Shown here: positions 7,728-18,244 of the stretch, in pieces
Numbering within the stretch: position 1 is the first letter of the stretch
Layout: each line of letters starts with the position of its first letter
Assembly: GCF_014649035.1 (NCBI RefSeq)
Contig: NZ_BMSG01000009.1
Coordinates: forward strand, 124,001-188,000
Source: Streptomyces sindenensis
Lineage (GTDB): Bacteria; Actinomycetota; Actinomycetes; Streptomycetales; Streptomycetaceae
Direction of reading: 5' to 3'
Length of the DNA: 64,000 bases
Translations under genes and position numbers: made by a program
The notes under the pieces: model-generated
Told to the model about the DNA's origin: nothing
Seen by the model: only the letters and a program-made list of their open reading frames with translations
Database searches by the model: none

Positions 7728-10349
7728 CTACGGCCTGCGGGCCGACGTGACCCGGTAGACGTCGTAGACGCCCTCCACACCGCGTACGGCCTTCAGGACG
7801 TGGCCCAGGTGCTTGGGGTCGCCCATCTCGAAGGTGAAGCGTGAGGTGGCCACCCGGTCGCGGGACGTCTGGACGGCCGCCGAGAGGATGTTGACGTGCT
7901 GGTCGGAGAGGATCCGGGTGACGTCGGAGAGCAGCCGGGAGCGGTCCAGCGCCTCGACCTGGATGGCGACCAGGAAGACGGAGGACTGGGTGGGCGCCCA
8001 CTCGACGTCGAGGATCCGCTCGGGCTGCTGCGAGAGCGACTCCACGTTGACGCAGTCCGCGCGGTGCACGGAGACGCCGCTGCCCCGGGTGACGAAGCCG
8101 ATGATCGGGTCGCCGGGGACGGGGGTGCAGCAGCGGGCGAGCTTGACCCAGACGTCCTCGACGCCCTTGACGACGACGCCGGGATCCGCGTTTGCGCGGC
8201 GCTTGCTGCGCCCGCCGTGCGAGGGCGGGGTGGACTCGGCGATGTCCTCGTTGGCCTCGTCGTGGCCGCCGAGCGCCTGCACCAGCTTCTGGACGACACC
8301 CGCCGCCGCGACATGGCCCTCGCCGATCGCCGCGTACAGCGAGGAGATGTCGGGGTAGCGCATCTCGTGGGCGAGGGTGACCAGGGAGTCGCCGGTCAGG
8401 ATGCGCTGGATCGGCAGGTTCTGCTTGCGCATGGCCCGCGCGATGGCGTCCTTGCCCTGCTCGATGGCCTCGTCGCGGCGCTCCTTGGAGAACCAGGCGC
8501 GGATCTTGTTGCGGGCGCGCGGCGACTTGACGAAGCCGAGCCAGTCCCGGGAGGGCCCGGCGCCGGCCGCCTTGGAGGTGAAGACCTCGACCAGGTCGCC
8601 GTTGTCGAGCGTCGATTCGAGCGGGACGAGCCGCCCGTTGACGCGTGCTCCTATGGTCCGGTGCCCGACCTCGGTGTGGACGGCGTACGCGAAGTCGACG
8701 GGGGTCGCGCCGGCGGGCAGCGCTATCACGTCGCCCTTCGGCGTGAAGACGAAGACCTCGTTGCGCGAGAGGTCGAAGCGCAGGGACTCCAGGAACTCAC
8801 CGGGGTCCTCGGTCTCCTTCTGCCAGTCCAGGAGCTGGCGCAGCCACGCCATGTCGTTCACCGTGTCCTGGCCGCGCCCGGTGTTCTTGGGGACGTCGGT
8901 ACGGACCTTCGAGGCGCCCGCGACGGCTTCCTGCTTGTACTTCCAGTGGGCGGCGATGCCGTACTCGGCGCGGCGGTGCATGTCGAACGTACGGATCTGG
9001 AGCTCGACGGGCTTGCCGCTGGGACCGATCACCGTGGTGTGCAGTGACTGGTACATGTTGAACTTGGGCATTGCGATGTAGTCCTTGAACCGCCCCGGGA
9101 CCGGGTTCCACCGGGCGTGGACGGTGCCGAGCGCCGCGTAGCAGTCGCGGACCGTGTCGACGAGGACGCGGATGCCGACCAGGTCGTAGATCTCGGCGAA
9201 GTCGCGGCCTCGCACGATCATCTTCTGGTAGACGCTGTAGTAGTGCTTGGGGCGGCCGGTGACGGTGGCCTTGATGCGGGCGGCGCGCAGGTCGGACTGG
9301 ACCTCGTCGGTCACTATGGCGAGGTATTCGTCGCGCTTGGGGGCCCGCTCGGCGACGAGGCGGACGATCTCGTCGTACATCTTGGGGTAGAGGATCGCGA
9401 AGGCGAGGTCCTCCAGCTCCCACTTGATGGTGTTCATGCCCAGCCGGTGCGCCAGCGGGGCGTAGATCTCCAGCGTCTCGCGGGCCTTCTTCTCCTGCTT
9501 CTCCCGCTTGAGATAGCGCATGGTGCGCATGTTGTGCAGGCGGTCGGCGAGCTTGATGACCAGGACCCGGGGGTCCTTGGCCATGGCGACGACCATCTTG
9601 CGTACGGTCTCGGCCTGGGCGGCCTCGCCGAACTTGACCTTGTCCAGCTTGGTGACGCCGTCGACGAGCAGGGCGACCTGGTCGCCGAAGTCCCGCCGGA
9701 GGGTGTCCAGGCCGTACTCGGTGTCCTCGACGGTGTCGTGCAGCAGGCCCGCCATCAGCGTCGCCGGGTCCATGCCCAGCTCGGCGAGGATCGTGGTGAC
9801 GGCCAGCGGGTGGGTGATGTAGGGGTCGCCGCTCTTGCGCTTCTGGCCCCGGTGCCAGCGCTCGGCGACCTGGTAGGCCTTCTCGATCTGCCGGAGCGTG
9901 GTCGTCTCGATCTTGGGGTCGTTGCCCCGGACCGTACGCAGCAACGGTTCCAGGACGGGGTTGTACGGGCTGGAGCGCTGTACGCCCAGCCGGGCGAGGC
10001 GGGCCCGCACCCGGTTGGAGGAGCCGCCGGTGCGGGAGGCGGAGCCGCCGGCGGCCCCGGCCTTCGCGGGGGGCCCGGGGGGCGGGGGCTTGGGCGCGGC
10101 GGGGGCCGGTTTCCTGGCCGGAGGCTGCGCGGGGCCCGTCGTCCCGGCCGGTTTCGGCGGGGCCTCGGGGGCCGCGGGTTTCACGGGAGGAGTGGCAGGC
10201 TTCGCGGCCCGGGGGGGCGCGGGCTCGGCGGCCGGCTCGGCGGGCGCGGGCTCCGGCGCGTTCGAGGGCGCAGCCTTCTCGGGCGTGGCGGGGGCCGCCA
10301 CGGGCTTGTCGGGCTGCGGGGCGGCGGCTGACTGGGCCTCGTCTGGCAA
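7728..10349 (-). CDS. relA: Bifunctional (p)ppGpp synthetase/hydrolase Rel
   Basis: The stringent-response enzyme, which makes and degrades (p)ppGpp; 873 residues. After an Ala/Pro-rich N-terminal region of about 130 residues come four parts: the HD hydrolase domain with an intact HDTVED near residue 203; the synthetase domain with [10 protein letters not shown] near 418 (the RXKD form found in bifunctional Rel enzymes); a TGS domain (about 535-595); and a Cys-containing segment ([12 protein letters not shown], near 733) leading into a C-terminal ACT domain. The start chosen is TTG at 10349, just after GAGGAG, giving LPDEAQSA. The upstream open frame lacks a ribosome site and runs into a spacer. 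In streptomycetes Rel affects antibiotic production and growth-rate control. Confidence 0.96.
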   Translation of the reverse strand: MPDEAQSAAAPQPDKPVAAPATPEKAAPSNAPEPAPAEPAAEPAPPRAAKPATPPVKPAAPEAPPKPAGTTGPAQPPARKPAPAAPKPPPPGPPAKAGAAGGSASRTGGSSNRVRARLARLGVQRSSPYNPVLEPLLRTVRGNDPKIETTTLRQIEKAYQVAERWHRGQKRKSGDPYITHPLAVTTILAELGMDPATLMAGLLHDTVEDTEYGLDTLRRDFGDQVALLVDGVTKLDKVKFGEAAQAETVRKMVVAMAKDPRVLVIKLADRLHNMRTMRYLKREKQEKKARETLEIYAPLAHRLGMNTIKWELEDLAFAILYPKMYDEIVRLVAERAPKRDEYLAIVTDEVQSDLRAARIKATVTGRPKHYYSVYQKMIVRGRDFAEIYDLVGIRVLVDTVRDCYAALGTVHARWNPVPGRFKDYIAMPKFNMYQSLHTTVIGPSGKPVELQIRTFDMHRRAEYGIAAHWKYKQEAVAGASKVRTDVPKNTGRGQDTVNDMAWLRQLLDWQKETEDPGEFLESLRFDLSRNEVFVFTPKGDVIALPAGATPVDFAYAVHTEVGHRTIGARVNGRLVPLESTLDNGDLVEVFTSKAAGAGPSRDWLGFVKSPRARNKIRAWFSKERRDEAIEQGKDAIARAMRKQNLPIQRILTGDSLVTLAHEMRYPDISSLYAAIGEGHVAAAGVVQKLVQALGGHDEANEDIAESTPPSHGGRSKRRANADPGVVVKGVEDVWVKLARCCTPVPGDPIIGFVTRGSGVSVHRADCVNVESLSQQPERILDVEWAPTQSSVFLVAIQVEALDRSRLLSDVTRILSDQHVNILSAAVQTSRDRVATSRFTFEMGDPKHLGHVLKAVRGVEGVYDVYRVTSARRP

Positions 10350-10448
10350 GAGCGCTCCTCGTGCGGATCCGGGGTACCCGGAGAGCCCATGGTATCGATC
10401 CCCCGGCGAGACCTCGTCCGGGGACGGTGGGAGCCTGCACAACGAGGA

Positions 10449-10477
10449 ATGGGCACCCGGTGTTCCCGGGTGCCCAT
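10449..10477 (-). terminator. Terminator between apt and rel
   Basis: A perfect 12-bp stem (10449-10460 with 10466-10477) and a 5-base loop, 43 bases beyond the apt stop and 100 bases before the rel start. It makes rel a separate transcription unit, at least in part. Confidence 0.75.
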
Positions 10478-10519
10478 CCTGGTGTGCTCGATGTCCGTCG
10501 CCGGACCGCGGTCCGGCGT

Positions 10520-11071
10520 TCAGACCGTGATCAGGGCCTCCAGCGGGATGCCGTCGAGGCCCGGCTCCAGGCGGGCGCGGCCCGCGAGGAAGCCGAGCTC
10601 CATGAGGACCGCGACGCCGGCGACCTGCGCGCCGGCCCGCCGGATGAGGTCCAGCGAGGCCTCGGCGGTGCCGCCGGTGGCGAGGACGTCGTCGATGACC
10701 ATGACCCGGTCATCAACGTCGAGGTCCTCCGCGTGGATCTCGATCTCCGCGCTGCCGTACTCCAGCTCGTAGGTCTGGCTCAGCGTGGCTCCGGGGAGCT
10801 TTCCGGCCTTGCGGACCGGGACGAAACCGATGCCCGCCCGGACCGCGACGGGTGCGGCCAGGATGAAGCCGCGCGCCTCCAGGCCGACGATCTTCGTGGC
10901 CCCGTGCCGTACGCACAGCTCCGCGAGGGCGTCGGTGAGCGCCGTGAAGGCGACCGGGTCCGCGAGCAGCGGGGTGATGTCCTTGAACACCACGCCCGGC
11001 TTCGGATAGTCCGCGACATCGCGGATCCGGCTGAGCAGCAGCTCCCTGATGGATTCCGTGGTGCTCGTCAT
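10520..11071 (-). CDS. apt: Adenine phosphoribosyltransferase
   Basis: A 183-residue purine-salvage enzyme that converts adenine and PRPP to AMP. The N terminus ([18 protein letters not shown]) and the PRPP-binding loop [14 protein letters not shown] (about 126-139) are diagnostic, and length is normal. ATG start. It lies immediately behind secF (3-base gap) and so belongs to the yajC-secD-secF transcript. The order secD-secF-apt-rel is common in actinobacteria. Confidence 0.96.
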   Translation of the reverse strand: MTSTTESIRELLLSRIRDVADYPKPGVVFKDITPLLADPVAFTALTDALAELCVRHGATKIVGLEARGFILAAPVAVRAGIGFVPVRKAGKLPGATLSQTYELEYGSAEIEIHAEDLDVDDRVMVIDDVLATGGTAEASLDLIRRAGAQVAGVAVLMELGFLAGRARLEPGLDGIPLEALITV

Positions 11072-11074
11072 CGC

Positions 11075-12145
11075 TCAGCGCTTCCCGGGGGTGCGGGGCG
11101 ACCGGGGGCGGCCGATCGCCGTGCCCGCCGTCGCGGCGCCCTCGCGCCGGTCCTCGGGGGACTCGCCCTTGGCGGCCGCGGCGGCCCGCTTGGCCAGGAC
11201 CCGCTTCTTCAGCGCCTTCATCTGCGGGTCGCGTTCCTTGAGGTCGGCGACGAGCGGCGTGGCGATGAAGATCGAGGAGTAGGCACCGGCGGCGAGACCG
11301 ACGAACAGCGACAGCGAGATGTCGTTCAGCATGCCGGCGCCGAGGACGCCGCCGCCGATGAACAGCAGGCCGGCCACCGGCAGCAGCGCCACGACGGTGG
11401 TGTTGATGGAGCGGACCAGAGTGCTGTTGATCGACCGGTTGGCGATCTCGCTGTACGTGAAGCGGGTCTGCTTGGTGATGTCCTTCTGGCCCTCCTTGAG
11501 GCTGTCGAAGACGACCACCGTGTCGTACAGGGAGTAACCGAGAATGGTCAGCAGACCGATCACCGTGCCCGGGGTGACCTCGAAGCCGACCAGGGCGTAG
11601 ACGCCGACCGTGATGGTGATGTCGTGGATCAGCGCGATGAGGGCGGCGACGGCCATCCGCCACTCGAAGGCGATCGCCAGATAGATCACCACCAGGATCA
11701 TGAAGACCCCGAGGCCGGTCCACGCCTTGTTGGCGATCTGCTCACCCCAGCTGGGGCCGACCAGGTCCGCGTTGATGTCGTTGGCGGGGATGCCGAGCTC
11801 GTCGGAGAGGGTCTCCTTGATCTCGTTCGCCTTCGCGGTGTCGACCTCGGTGATCTGGATGCGCAGACCGCCGTTGCCGAGCTCCTGGACGATGGCCTGG
11901 TGCCCGGAGGCCTCGGTCGCCACGTCGGTGGCCTGGGAGGTGGAGATCTGGGCCTTGGTGTCGGTCGTGAAGACCGCGCCGCCCTTGAACTCGATGCCCA
12001 TCCGGAGGCCGCCCACCGCCACGCCGATGATGGCCGTGATGGTGATCAGGATCGAGACGCCGTACCAGATCTTGCGGTTGCGGATGAAGTCGTAGCCGAC
12101 CTCGCCGCGGTAGAGCCGGGCGCCGAGATTGCCGAGTCGCGACAT
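11075..12145 (-). CDS. secF: Protein-export membrane protein SecF
   Basis: SecF with SecD uses the proton gradient to pull proteins through SecYEG. The 356-residue product has the family start (IRNRKIWYGVSILI), a GIEFKGG motif after the first membrane helix, a periplasmic-type domain, and five further helices including PGTVIGLLTILGYSLYDTVV. Its cytoplasmic C terminus is basic. The ATG at 12145 has a GGAGG site 7 bases upstream and follows the secD stop by one base, so translation is coupled. Confidence 0.96.
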   Translation of the reverse strand: MSRLGNLGARLYRGEVGYDFIRNRKIWYGVSILITITAIIGVAVGGLRMGIEFKGGAVFTTDTKAQISTSQATDVATEASGHQAIVQELGNGGLRIQITEVDTAKANEIKETLSDELGIPANDINADLVGPSWGEQIANKAWTGLGVFMILVVIYLAIAFEWRMAVAALIALIHDITITVGVYALVGFEVTPGTVIGLLTILGYSLYDTVVVFDSLKEGQKDITKQTRFTYSEIANRSINSTLVRSINTTVVALLPVAGLLFIGGGVLGAGMLNDISLSLFVGLAAGAYSSIFIATPLVADLKERDPQMKALKKRVLAKRAAAAAKGESPEDRREGAATAGTAIGRPRSPRTPGKR

Positions 12146-12146
12146 C

Positions 12147-13937
12147 TCACGCCTCCTTCGGTTCGGTGGGGGCGTTGACACGGCGCGAGCGGCGCAGCGG
12201 CGGCTGGGCGCCGAGCCGCTTCGGGTCCAGCCCGGACCACGGGCCGCCCTTCGAGAAGAACTTCGTCCGGCCCATGAGCGTCATCAGGGGCTTGGTGAAG
12301 AGGAACACCACGACGACGTCGAGCAGCGTGGTGAGGCCGAGGGTGAAGGCGAAGCCCTGCACCTTGCCGACGGTGACGATGAAGAGCACCGCGGCGGCCA
12401 GGAACGACACGAAGTCGGAGACCAGGATGGTGCGGCGGGCACGCGGCCAGGCGCGCTCGATGGCCGGTCGCAGCGTGCGTCCTTCGCGGATCTCGTCCCT
12501 CACCCGTTCGAAGTACACGATGAAGGAGTCCGCTGTGATGCCGATGGCGACGATGGCGCCGCAGACCGCGGGCAGGTTCAGCGCGAAGCCGATGGCCGGG
12601 CCCAGCAACGACATGATCGTGTAGGTCAGGATGCCGGAGACCAGAAGACTCAGCAGCGCGATGAACGCGAGACCCCGGTAGTAGACGACCAGGTAGATGA
12701 TGACCAGCGCCAGACCGATCGCACCGGCGATCAGGCCCGCCCGGAGCTGCTCACTGCCGAGCGCGGCGGTCACCGTGGTGACGCTGACCTCCTTGAAGGT
12801 CAGCGGCAGGGCGCCGTAGGACAGGATGTTGCCGAGGTCCTCGGCCGACTGCTGGTCGAAGCTGCCGGAGATCTGGGCGTTCTTGCTGAGCGCCGTGCGC
12901 ACCGACGGGGCGGAGACGACCTCGCCGTCGAGGACGATCGCGAACTGGTTCATCGGCGGCTGCTGCTGCGAGAGCCGGCTGGTGATCGTCTGGAACTTCT
13001 TCGCGCCCTTGGAGGTGAACTCCATGGACACGATCCACTCGCCGGTCTGCTGGTCGATGGCGCCCTTGGCGTCGTCGACGTCGCTGCCGGAGACCTCGGC
13101 GGGGCCGAGGATGTACTTCTCGTAGCTGCCCGGGACGTTCGAACCGCAGGCGACGATCGTGTCGGTGGCCTTGGCGTTCTTGCCCGCCTCGGTCCGCTGC
13201 TTGGGGTCGGTGCAGTCGAGCTTGGCGAACTCCTCCTGGAGCTTGGCCGTGGCCGGGTCCGCGGAGGGCGACGCCTCGGGGGATTCGGAGGCCTTCGGCT
13301 TGTCGGAGGCGCCGGGGGTCGGGTCGTCCTTCTTCAGGGCGCCGGTGACCGCGCGGCCCTGGGTGGTGGCGCTCGCCGAGGGGGTGGCCTCCGAACCGGT
13401 GGCCTCCTCGCCCTGGGGCTCGCCCTCGTCCTTGGCCTTGTCCTCGCCCTGGGCGGACTCACCGGGCTTCGGGGTCGCGGAGGGCGAGGAGGTGGCGGAG
13501 CCGGAGGGCGTGGGCGTCTCGGGGCCGCTCGCCTGCACCGTCAGAACAGGCCGGAAGTAGAGCTGGGCGGTGGTACCGACCTGCTCCTGGGCCTGCTTGG
13601 AGTTCGTCCCCTTGGGGATGTTGACGATGATGTTCTTGTTGCCCTGGGTCTGGACCTCGGCCTCGGAGACGCCCAGACCGTTGACCCGCCGCTCGATGAT
13701 CCCGACCGCGGTGTCCATGTTGGTCGGGTTGATCGCGTTCGGCTTGCCGGGCTGGTTCTGCGCTTCCAGCGTGATCGAGGTCCCGCCGGCCAGGTCGATG
13801 CCCAGCCGGGGTGTGGTGTGCCCGGACAGGAACATCCCTCCGGCGAGCGCGACCATGACGATGAGGATCAGCGCCAGGGCACGCCCCGGCCTGCCCTGAC
13901 CGCTGGACGGCCCTCGGCCCTTCTTGGGTGCTGCCAC
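12147..13937 (-). CDS. secD: Protein translocase subunit SecD
   Basis: SecD, 596 residues, six membrane helices. The N-terminal helix is followed by RLGIDLAGGTSITLEA. The conserved DGEVVSAPSV lies near residue 330, and the membrane bundle includes GITADSFIVYFERVRDE. The first extracytoplasmic domain carries a long Ser/Glu/Lys/Pro-rich insertion (about residues 125-230) absent from most SecD proteins. GTG start with a GGGAG-type site some way upstream. It follows yajC after about 150 bases and overlaps nearly into secF. Confidence 0.95.
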   Translation of the reverse strand: MAAPKKGRGPSSGQGRPGRALALILIVMVALAGGMFLSGHTTPRLGIDLAGGTSITLEAQNQPGKPNAINPTNMDTAVGIIERRVNGLGVSEAEVQTQGNKNIIVNIPKGTNSKQAQEQVGTTAQLYFRPVLTVQASGPETPTPSGSATSSPSATPKPGESAQGEDKAKDEGEPQGEEATGSEATPSASATTQGRAVTGALKKDDPTPGASDKPKASESPEASPSADPATAKLQEEFAKLDCTDPKQRTEAGKNAKATDTIVACGSNVPGSYEKYILGPAEVSGSDVDDAKGAIDQQTGEWIVSMEFTSKGAKKFQTITSRLSQQQPPMNQFAIVLDGEVVSAPSVRTALSKNAQISGSFDQQSAEDLGNILSYGALPLTFKEVSVTTVTAALGSEQLRAGLIAGAIGLALVIIYLVVYYRGLAFIALLSLLVSGILTYTIMSLLGPAIGFALNLPAVCGAIVAIGITADSFIVYFERVRDEIREGRTLRPAIERAWPRARRTILVSDFVSFLAAAVLFIVTVGKVQGFAFTLGLTTLLDVVVVFLFTKPLMTLMGRTKFFSKGGPWSGLDPKRLGAQPPLRRSRRVNAPTEPKEA

Positions 13938-14087
13938 CTTCTCGTTTCTCCCTGTCCAACCGCCCCGCGCCGGGTACGCGCCCGAGCGGCCACGAAGTGT
14001 AGTGGGGACCCTGCCCCCGCGGACGACCGCACGGTCCCGGGGACGCCCCGCGCCGGTGGGCGCGCGACGTCCCCGGGATCGTGAGAA

Positions 14088-14570
14088 CTACTTGGAGTCG
14101 GCGTCGCCGTCGGTCTTGTCCTCGCCCTTGGCGTCCCTGACGTCCTTGGCCGTGGCGTCCTCGGTCTCGGCGTCGTCGGCCACGTCGTCCTTGCCCAGGT
14201 CGATCTTGGCGACCTCGGCGTCGGCGTCACCGGTCAGCGACGAGGCGTCGTCGGGAACGACGGTGCCGTCCGCGTCGAGCTCCTGGTCGTCGCCGTGGAC
14301 GATGCGGTTGTACTCCGCGTCGTCGAGAACGGCGCCGATGGCGTTCTTCGCGTAGACCGCGTGCACGCCGGGGGCGACCTCGAGGAGCACGGTGTCGTCG
14401 TGGACTTCCTTCACGGTCGCGTACATGCCCCCGATCGTGCGGACGCCGGTGCCGGGCTGCATGTCGTTGCGCATCTGCGCGGCCGCCGCCTGCTTCTTCT
14501 TGGCGGAGCGGGTCATCAGGAACATGGCCCCGATGAGCACGATGAAGGGGAGGAGAGTGATGAGATCCAC
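14088..14570 (-). CDS. yajC: Preprotein translocase subunit YajC
   Basis: A 160-residue YajC, an accessory of the SecDF complex. One N-terminal membrane helix (LITLLPFIVLIGAMFLM) is followed by a basic patch (RSAKKKQ) and the conserved YajC domain (MRNDMQPGTGVRTIGG, then VLLEVAPGVHAVYAKNAIG). The last 60 or so residues are an Asp/Glu/Lys-rich tail not found in short proteobacterial YajC. GTG at 14570 is chosen because AAGGAA lies 10 bases upstream; a second GTG at 14591 would give a 167-residue form. Confidence 0.93.
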   Translation of the reverse strand: MDLITLLPFIVLIGAMFLMTRSAKKKQAAAAQMRNDMQPGTGVRTIGGMYATVKEVHDDTVLLEVAPGVHAVYAKNAIGAVLDDAEYNRIVHGDDQELDADGTVVPDDASSLTGDADAEVAKIDLGKDDVADDAETEDATAKDVRDAKGEDKTDGDADSK

Positions 14571-14737
14571 GGGACGGGAATTCCTTCGCACGACCGCGAC
14601 TGGAATGCGGCCTCTATATACGGGGGTGGGTACACCGACCGGTTAGGGCGGCATCGGCGGAGTCTAGATGAGTCCGCATCGATGGAACAACGCCCAGCAT
14701 GGCACCCGGGTTCCTGTCCGGTCGAACCTGTGACGTA

Positions 14738-15823
14738 TCACGCCCCGAACAGGCCCTGTTGTCCCTTTGCTCCGTGCTGCGGCGGGACCAGTCCCAGGTG
14801 GGCCCAGGCAGCGGGGGTGGCGACCCGGCCGCGCGGGGTCCTGGCCAGCAGTCCTTCCCGTACGAGGAAGGGCTCGGCGACCTCCTCGACGGTCTCGCGC
14901 TCCTCCCCCACGGCGACCGCCAGGGTGGACAGGCCGACGGGGCCGCCGCCGAACAGCTTCAGCAGGGCGCCGAGGACGGCGCGGTCCAGCCGGTCGAGGC
15001 CGCGGGCGTCGACCTCGTACACCTTGAGGGCCGCCGCGGCGATCTCCCGGTCGATCGTCCCCTCCGCCTTGACCTGGGCGTAGTCGCGGACCCGGCGGAG
15101 CAGCCGGTTGGCGATACGGGGGGTGCCCCGGGAGCGTCCGGCGATCTCGGCGGCGCCCTCCACGTCGATCACCACGTCCAGCAGGCGGGCGGAGCGGTGG
15201 ACGACGCGCTCCAGCTCGGCGGGGGCGTAGAACTCCATGTGCCCGGTGAAGCCGAAGCGGTCGCGCAGCGGGGGCGGCAGCAGTCCGGCCCGGGTGGTGG
15301 CCCCGACCAGGGTGAAGGGGGGCAGCTCCAGCGGGATCGCGGTGGCGCCGGGGCCCTTGCCGACGATGACGTCGACCCGGAAGTCCTCCATGGCCATGTA
15401 GAGCATCTCCTCGGCGGGCCGGGACATGCGGTGGATCTCGTCGAGGAAGAGGACCTCGCCCTCCTGGAGGGAGGAGAGGATCGCCGCGAGGTCGCCGGCG
15501 TGCTGGATGGCGGGGCCCGAGGTGATGCGGATCGGGGCGTTCATCTCGGCCGCGATGATCATCGAGAGGGTGGTCTTGCCGAGGCCGGGGGCGCCGGAGA
15601 GCAGCACGTGGTCGGCGGTGGCGCCGCGGGCGCGGGCCGCCTTGAGGACCAGGTCGAGCTGTTCGCGGACCTTCTCCTGGCCGACGAACTCGTCCAGGTC
15701 CTTCGGGCGCAGCGCCGCCTCGACCGCGGTGTCCTCGCCGTCGGCGTCCGCGTCGACCAGCCGGTCGTCGAAGACCGGGCCGGTCGGCTCGTCGGTTTCG
15801 GGTCCGGTCTCGTCCCAGTTCAT
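14738..15823 (-). CDS. ruvB: Holliday junction branch-migration ATPase RuvB
   Basis: The motor of the RuvAB complex, 361 residues. An acidic N-terminal stretch precedes [10 protein letters not shown]. Walker A is [10 protein letters not shown] (about residue 85), Walker B FLDEIHRM, sensor 1 VGATTRAG, and the arginine-finger/sensor 2 region runs through [18 protein letters not shown]. The C-terminal winged helix ends [12 protein letters not shown]. The frame is open upstream into ruvA, but ATG at 15823 begins the expected MNWDET sequence. It is the third gene of ruvC-ruvA-ruvB, 29 bases after ruvA. Confidence 0.96.
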   Translation of the reverse strand: MNWDETGPETDEPTGPVFDDRLVDADADGEDTAVEAALRPKDLDEFVGQEKVREQLDLVLKAARARGATADHVLLSGAPGLGKTTLSMIIAAEMNAPIRITSGPAIQHAGDLAAILSSLQEGEVLFLDEIHRMSRPAEEMLYMAMEDFRVDVIVGKGPGATAIPLELPPFTLVGATTRAGLLPPPLRDRFGFTGHMEFYAPAELERVVHRSARLLDVVIDVEGAAEIAGRSRGTPRIANRLLRRVRDYAQVKAEGTIDREIAAAALKVYEVDARGLDRLDRAVLGALLKLFGGGPVGLSTLAVAVGEERETVEEVAEPFLVREGLLARTPRGRVATPAAWAHLGLVPPQHGAKGQQGLFGA

Positions 15824-15852
15824 CAGGGGCCTCTTCGGTGGTTCGGTGCCGG

Positions 15853-16479
15853 TCAGCGTGCGCGGTTGAGAGTCTGCAGGGCGGCCCGCAGGAGCTGGGG
15901 CACGGGGGGTGCGGTGCCCTCGGCGGCGGCGGCCTCGGCCTGCGGAGCGACGGCGTTGACGGCCTCGTCGGCCTCGCGGCTCGCGTAGCCCAGGCCGATC
16001 AGGGCGGCCTGGAGCTGGTCGCGCCAGCCGGCGGTGTGGGGGGTGCCGATGCCCTGCTGGCCGATGTGCGCGCCGGCCGGTTCGCCGAGCCGGTCCTTGA
16101 GCTCCAGCAGCAGCTTCTGGGCGCCCTTCTTGCCGATGCCGGAGACGGCGGTCAGCGCCTTCTCGTCGCCGGTGGAGACCGCGAGACGCAGGGCGTCGGG
16201 GCTGTGGGTGGCGAGCATGGCCTGGGCGAGCCGGGGCCCGACGCCGCTGGCGGTCTGGAGCAGCTCGAACACCTGACGCTCGTCGTCGTTCGCGAAGCCG
16301 TACAGCGTGAGGGAGTCCTCCCGGACGACCAGGGAGGTGGCGAGCCGGGCCTCCTTGCCGACGCGCAGGTCGGCGAGGGTGTGCGGGGTGCACTGGACGG
16401 CCATGCCGATGCCGCCGACCTCGATGACGGCCGTGGTCGGGGCGAGGGCGGCCACCGGGCCGGAGACGAAGGCGATCAT
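15853..16479 (-). CDS. ruvA: Holliday junction DNA helicase subunit RuvA
   Basis: RuvA, 208 residues, binds four-way junctions and loads RuvB. The N-terminal OB domain starts [10 protein letters not shown]. Two helix-hairpin-helix motifs follow ([17 protein letters not shown] and [19 protein letters not shown]), and domain III lies at the C terminus. Its ATG overlaps the ruvC stop codon (ATGA), so it is translationally coupled to ruvC. Confidence 0.96.
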   Translation of the reverse strand: MIAFVSGPVAALAPTTAVIEVGGIGMAVQCTPHTLADLRVGKEARLATSLVVREDSLTLYGFANDDERQVFELLQTASGVGPRLAQAMLATHSPDALRLAVSTGDEKALTAVSGIGKKGAQKLLLELKDRLGEPAGAHIGQQGIGTPHTAGWRDQLQAALIGLGYASREADEAVNAVAPQAEAAAAEGTAPPVPQLLRAALQTLNRAR

Positions 16480-17279
16480 GCGGAGCGGCCTTTCAGCGTG
16501 CGCGGGGCGCGGGACGCGCCGGAGGTACGGGGTGCGGCGGACGCGCCGGAGGTACGAGGTGCGGCGGACGCGCCGGAGGTACGAGGTGCGGCGGACGCGC
16601 CGGAGGTGCGGGGTGCGGCGGACGCGCCGGAGGAACGGGGTGCGGCGGACGCGCCGGAGGAACGGGGTGCGGCGGACGCGTCAGGCGTACGGGGTGCGTC
16701 CGCCGCACCGGACGCGCCAGGGGTGCGGGAGATGCCCGGCGTGGCCTGCCGGCGAGAGGCGCCCGTCGTGCGGTGCGCCGCCACCGCCTGCTGGAGCCGG
16801 TTCTGGGCGGGAGCCCGCCAGATGTGGCAGATGGCGAGGGCCAGGGCGTCGGCGGCGTCGGCGGGCCTGGGCGGGGCGTCCAGTCGGAGCAGCCGGGTCA
16901 CCATGGCCCCGACCTGGGCCTTCTCCGCGCGGCCCGATCCGGTGACGGCGGCCTTGACCTCGCTGGGCGTGTGCAGGGCGACCGGGATGCCCCGGCGGGC
17001 GGCGCAGAGCATGGCGATGGCGCTGGCCTGGGCGGTGCCCATCACCGTACGGACGTTGTGCTGGGCGAAGACCCGCTCCACCGCCACGTAACCCGGGGAG
17101 TACTCGTCGAGCCAGGCTTCGATGCCCCGCTCCACGGCGACGAGCCGCTCGCCCAGCTCCGCGTCGGAGGGGGTGCGCACGACGCCGACGCCGAGCATGG
17201 TCAGCGGGCGGCCCGCGACCCCCTCGACCACGCCGACGCCGCACCGGGTCAGTCCCGGGTCAACGCCCAGAACCCGCAT
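16476..17279 (-). CDS. ruvC: Holliday junction resolvase RuvC with a repeat tail
   Basis: RuvC cuts Holliday junctions. The core domain (about residues 1-178) has the RNase H-like fold and four acidic residues: Asp7 in VDPGLT, the Glu in YVAVERVF (about 68), a later Glu in SEVKAA, and the Asp pair in DAADAL (about 140). Typical RuvC proteins end near residue 180-190. This one continues for about 89 residues of Ala/Ser/Pro/Arg-rich sequence made of 9-residue repeats (GASAAPRTS) encoded by a 27-bp tandem repeat. The tail is in frame and ends in the ATGA overlap with ruvA, so it should be translated. ATG at 17279. Confidence 0.94.
   Translation of the reverse strand: MRVLGVDPGLTRCGVGVVEGVAGRPLTMLGVGVVRTPSDAELGERLVAVERGIEAWLDEYSPGYVAVERVFAQHNVRTVMGTAQASAIAMLCAARRGIPVALHTPSEVKAAVTGSGRAEKAQVGAMVTRLLRLDAPPRPADAADALALAICHIWRAPAQNRLQQAVAAHRTTGASRRQATPGISRTPGASGAADAPRTPDASAAPRSSGASAAPRSSGASAAPRTSGASAAPRTSGASAAPRTSGASAAPRTSGASRAPRTLKGRSA
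16513..16701. repeat. 27-bp tandem repeat inside ruvC
   Basis: Six units of exactly 27 bp begin at 16513, 16540, 16567, 16594, 16621 and 16648, each starting GACGCGCCGGAGG and ending GGTGCGGCG, with one to three substitutions. A seventh, degraded unit covers 16675-16701. Because 27 is a multiple of three, copy number can vary without shifting the ruvC frame. Confidence 0.95.
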
Positions 17280-17373
17280 GGAACCCCCTGTCCTCGCCGC
17301 TCGCGACGCCCACTCGTTCATCTGTTCCCGCAGGCTATCGGCTCGCACTGACAAAGCCCCGCAACCACATGAC

Positions 17374-17406
17374 GACGGGCCGACGGGGTGTCCCCGTCGG
17401 CCCGTC
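17374..17406 (-). terminator. Terminator after yebC
   Basis: A perfect 15-bp stem (17374-17388 with 17392-17406) and a 3-base loop between yebC and ruvC. Confidence 0.8.
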
Positions 17407-17430
17407 GCACCGTGCTGTGCCGGCCGCGCC

Positions 17431-18183
17431 TCAGGCGTCGACCTTCTCCATGACCTCGTCGGACACGTCGAAGTTGGCGAAGACGTTCTGCACGTCGTCG
17501 CTGTCCTCCAGCGCGTCGATGAGCTTGAAGATCTTGCGGGCGCCCTCTTCGTCCAGCTCGACCTGCATGGTGGGCAGGAAGTTGGCCTCGGCGGAGTCGT
17601 AGTCGATACCCGCCTCCTGGAGGGCGGTGCGCACCGCGACCATGTCGGTGGCCTCACTGACCACCTCGAAGGTCTCGCCGAGGTCGTTGACCTCCTCGGC
17701 GCCCGCGTCCAGGACCGCGCCGAGGACGTCGTCCTCGGTCAGCTCGCCCTTGGGCACGATCACGACGCCCTTGCGGTTGAACAGGTACGAGACGGAGCCC
17801 GGGTCGGCCATCGAGCCGCCGTTCCGGGTCATCGCGACACGTACGTCGGAGGCGGCACGGTTGCGGTTGTCGGTGAGGCACTCGATGAGCACCGCGACAC
17901 CGTTCGGGCCGTAACCCTCGTACATGATCGTCTCGTAGTCGGTACCGCCCGCTTCGAGCCCGCCGCCGCGCTTGACGGCGGAGTCGATGTTCTTGTTCGG
18001 GACGGAACTCTTCTTCGCCTTCTGGATGGCGTCGACGAGCGTGGGGTTGCCATCGGGGTCGACGCCGCCGGAGCGGGCCGCGACCTCGATGTTCTTGATC
18101 AGCTTCGCGAAGAGCTTGCCGCGCTTGGCGTCAATCACGGCCTTCTTGTGCTTCGTCGTAGCCCATTTAGAGTGGCCGGACAT
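17431..18183 (-). CDS. yebC: YebC/PmpR-family protein
   Basis: A 250-residue protein of the YebC/TACO1 family, which binds DNA or ribosomes; members act as transcription regulators or help ribosomes through proline stretches. The N terminus [15 protein letters not shown] is diagnostic, with conserved NIDSAVKRG and the middle block [21 protein letters not shown] at 18183 follows an AAGGAGAAGG site. It lies between pdxT and ruvC with its own terminator, an arrangement common in actinobacteria. Confidence 0.95.
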   Translation of the reverse strand: MSGHSKWATTKHKKAVIDAKRGKLFAKLIKNIEVAARSGGVDPDGNPTLVDAIQKAKKSSVPNKNIDSAVKRGGGLEAGGTDYETIMYEGYGPNGVAVLIECLTDNRNRAASDVRVAMTRNGGSMADPGSVSYLFNRKGVVIVPKGELTEDDVLGAVLDAGAEEVNDLGETFEVVSEATDMVAVRTALQEAGIDYDSAEANFLPTMQVELDEEGARKIFKLIDALEDSDDVQNVFANFDVSDEVMEKVDA

Positions 18184-18244
18184 CTGCCTTCTCCTTCGCG
18201 TCACCAAAATCGAGTCGAACCCGAGAGATCCTACCGGGGTCCGC

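Noticed and set aside
16513-16701. Frameshift or end of ruvC before the repeat
   Set aside because: The frame stays open through all units and ends exactly at the ATGA overlap with ruvA.
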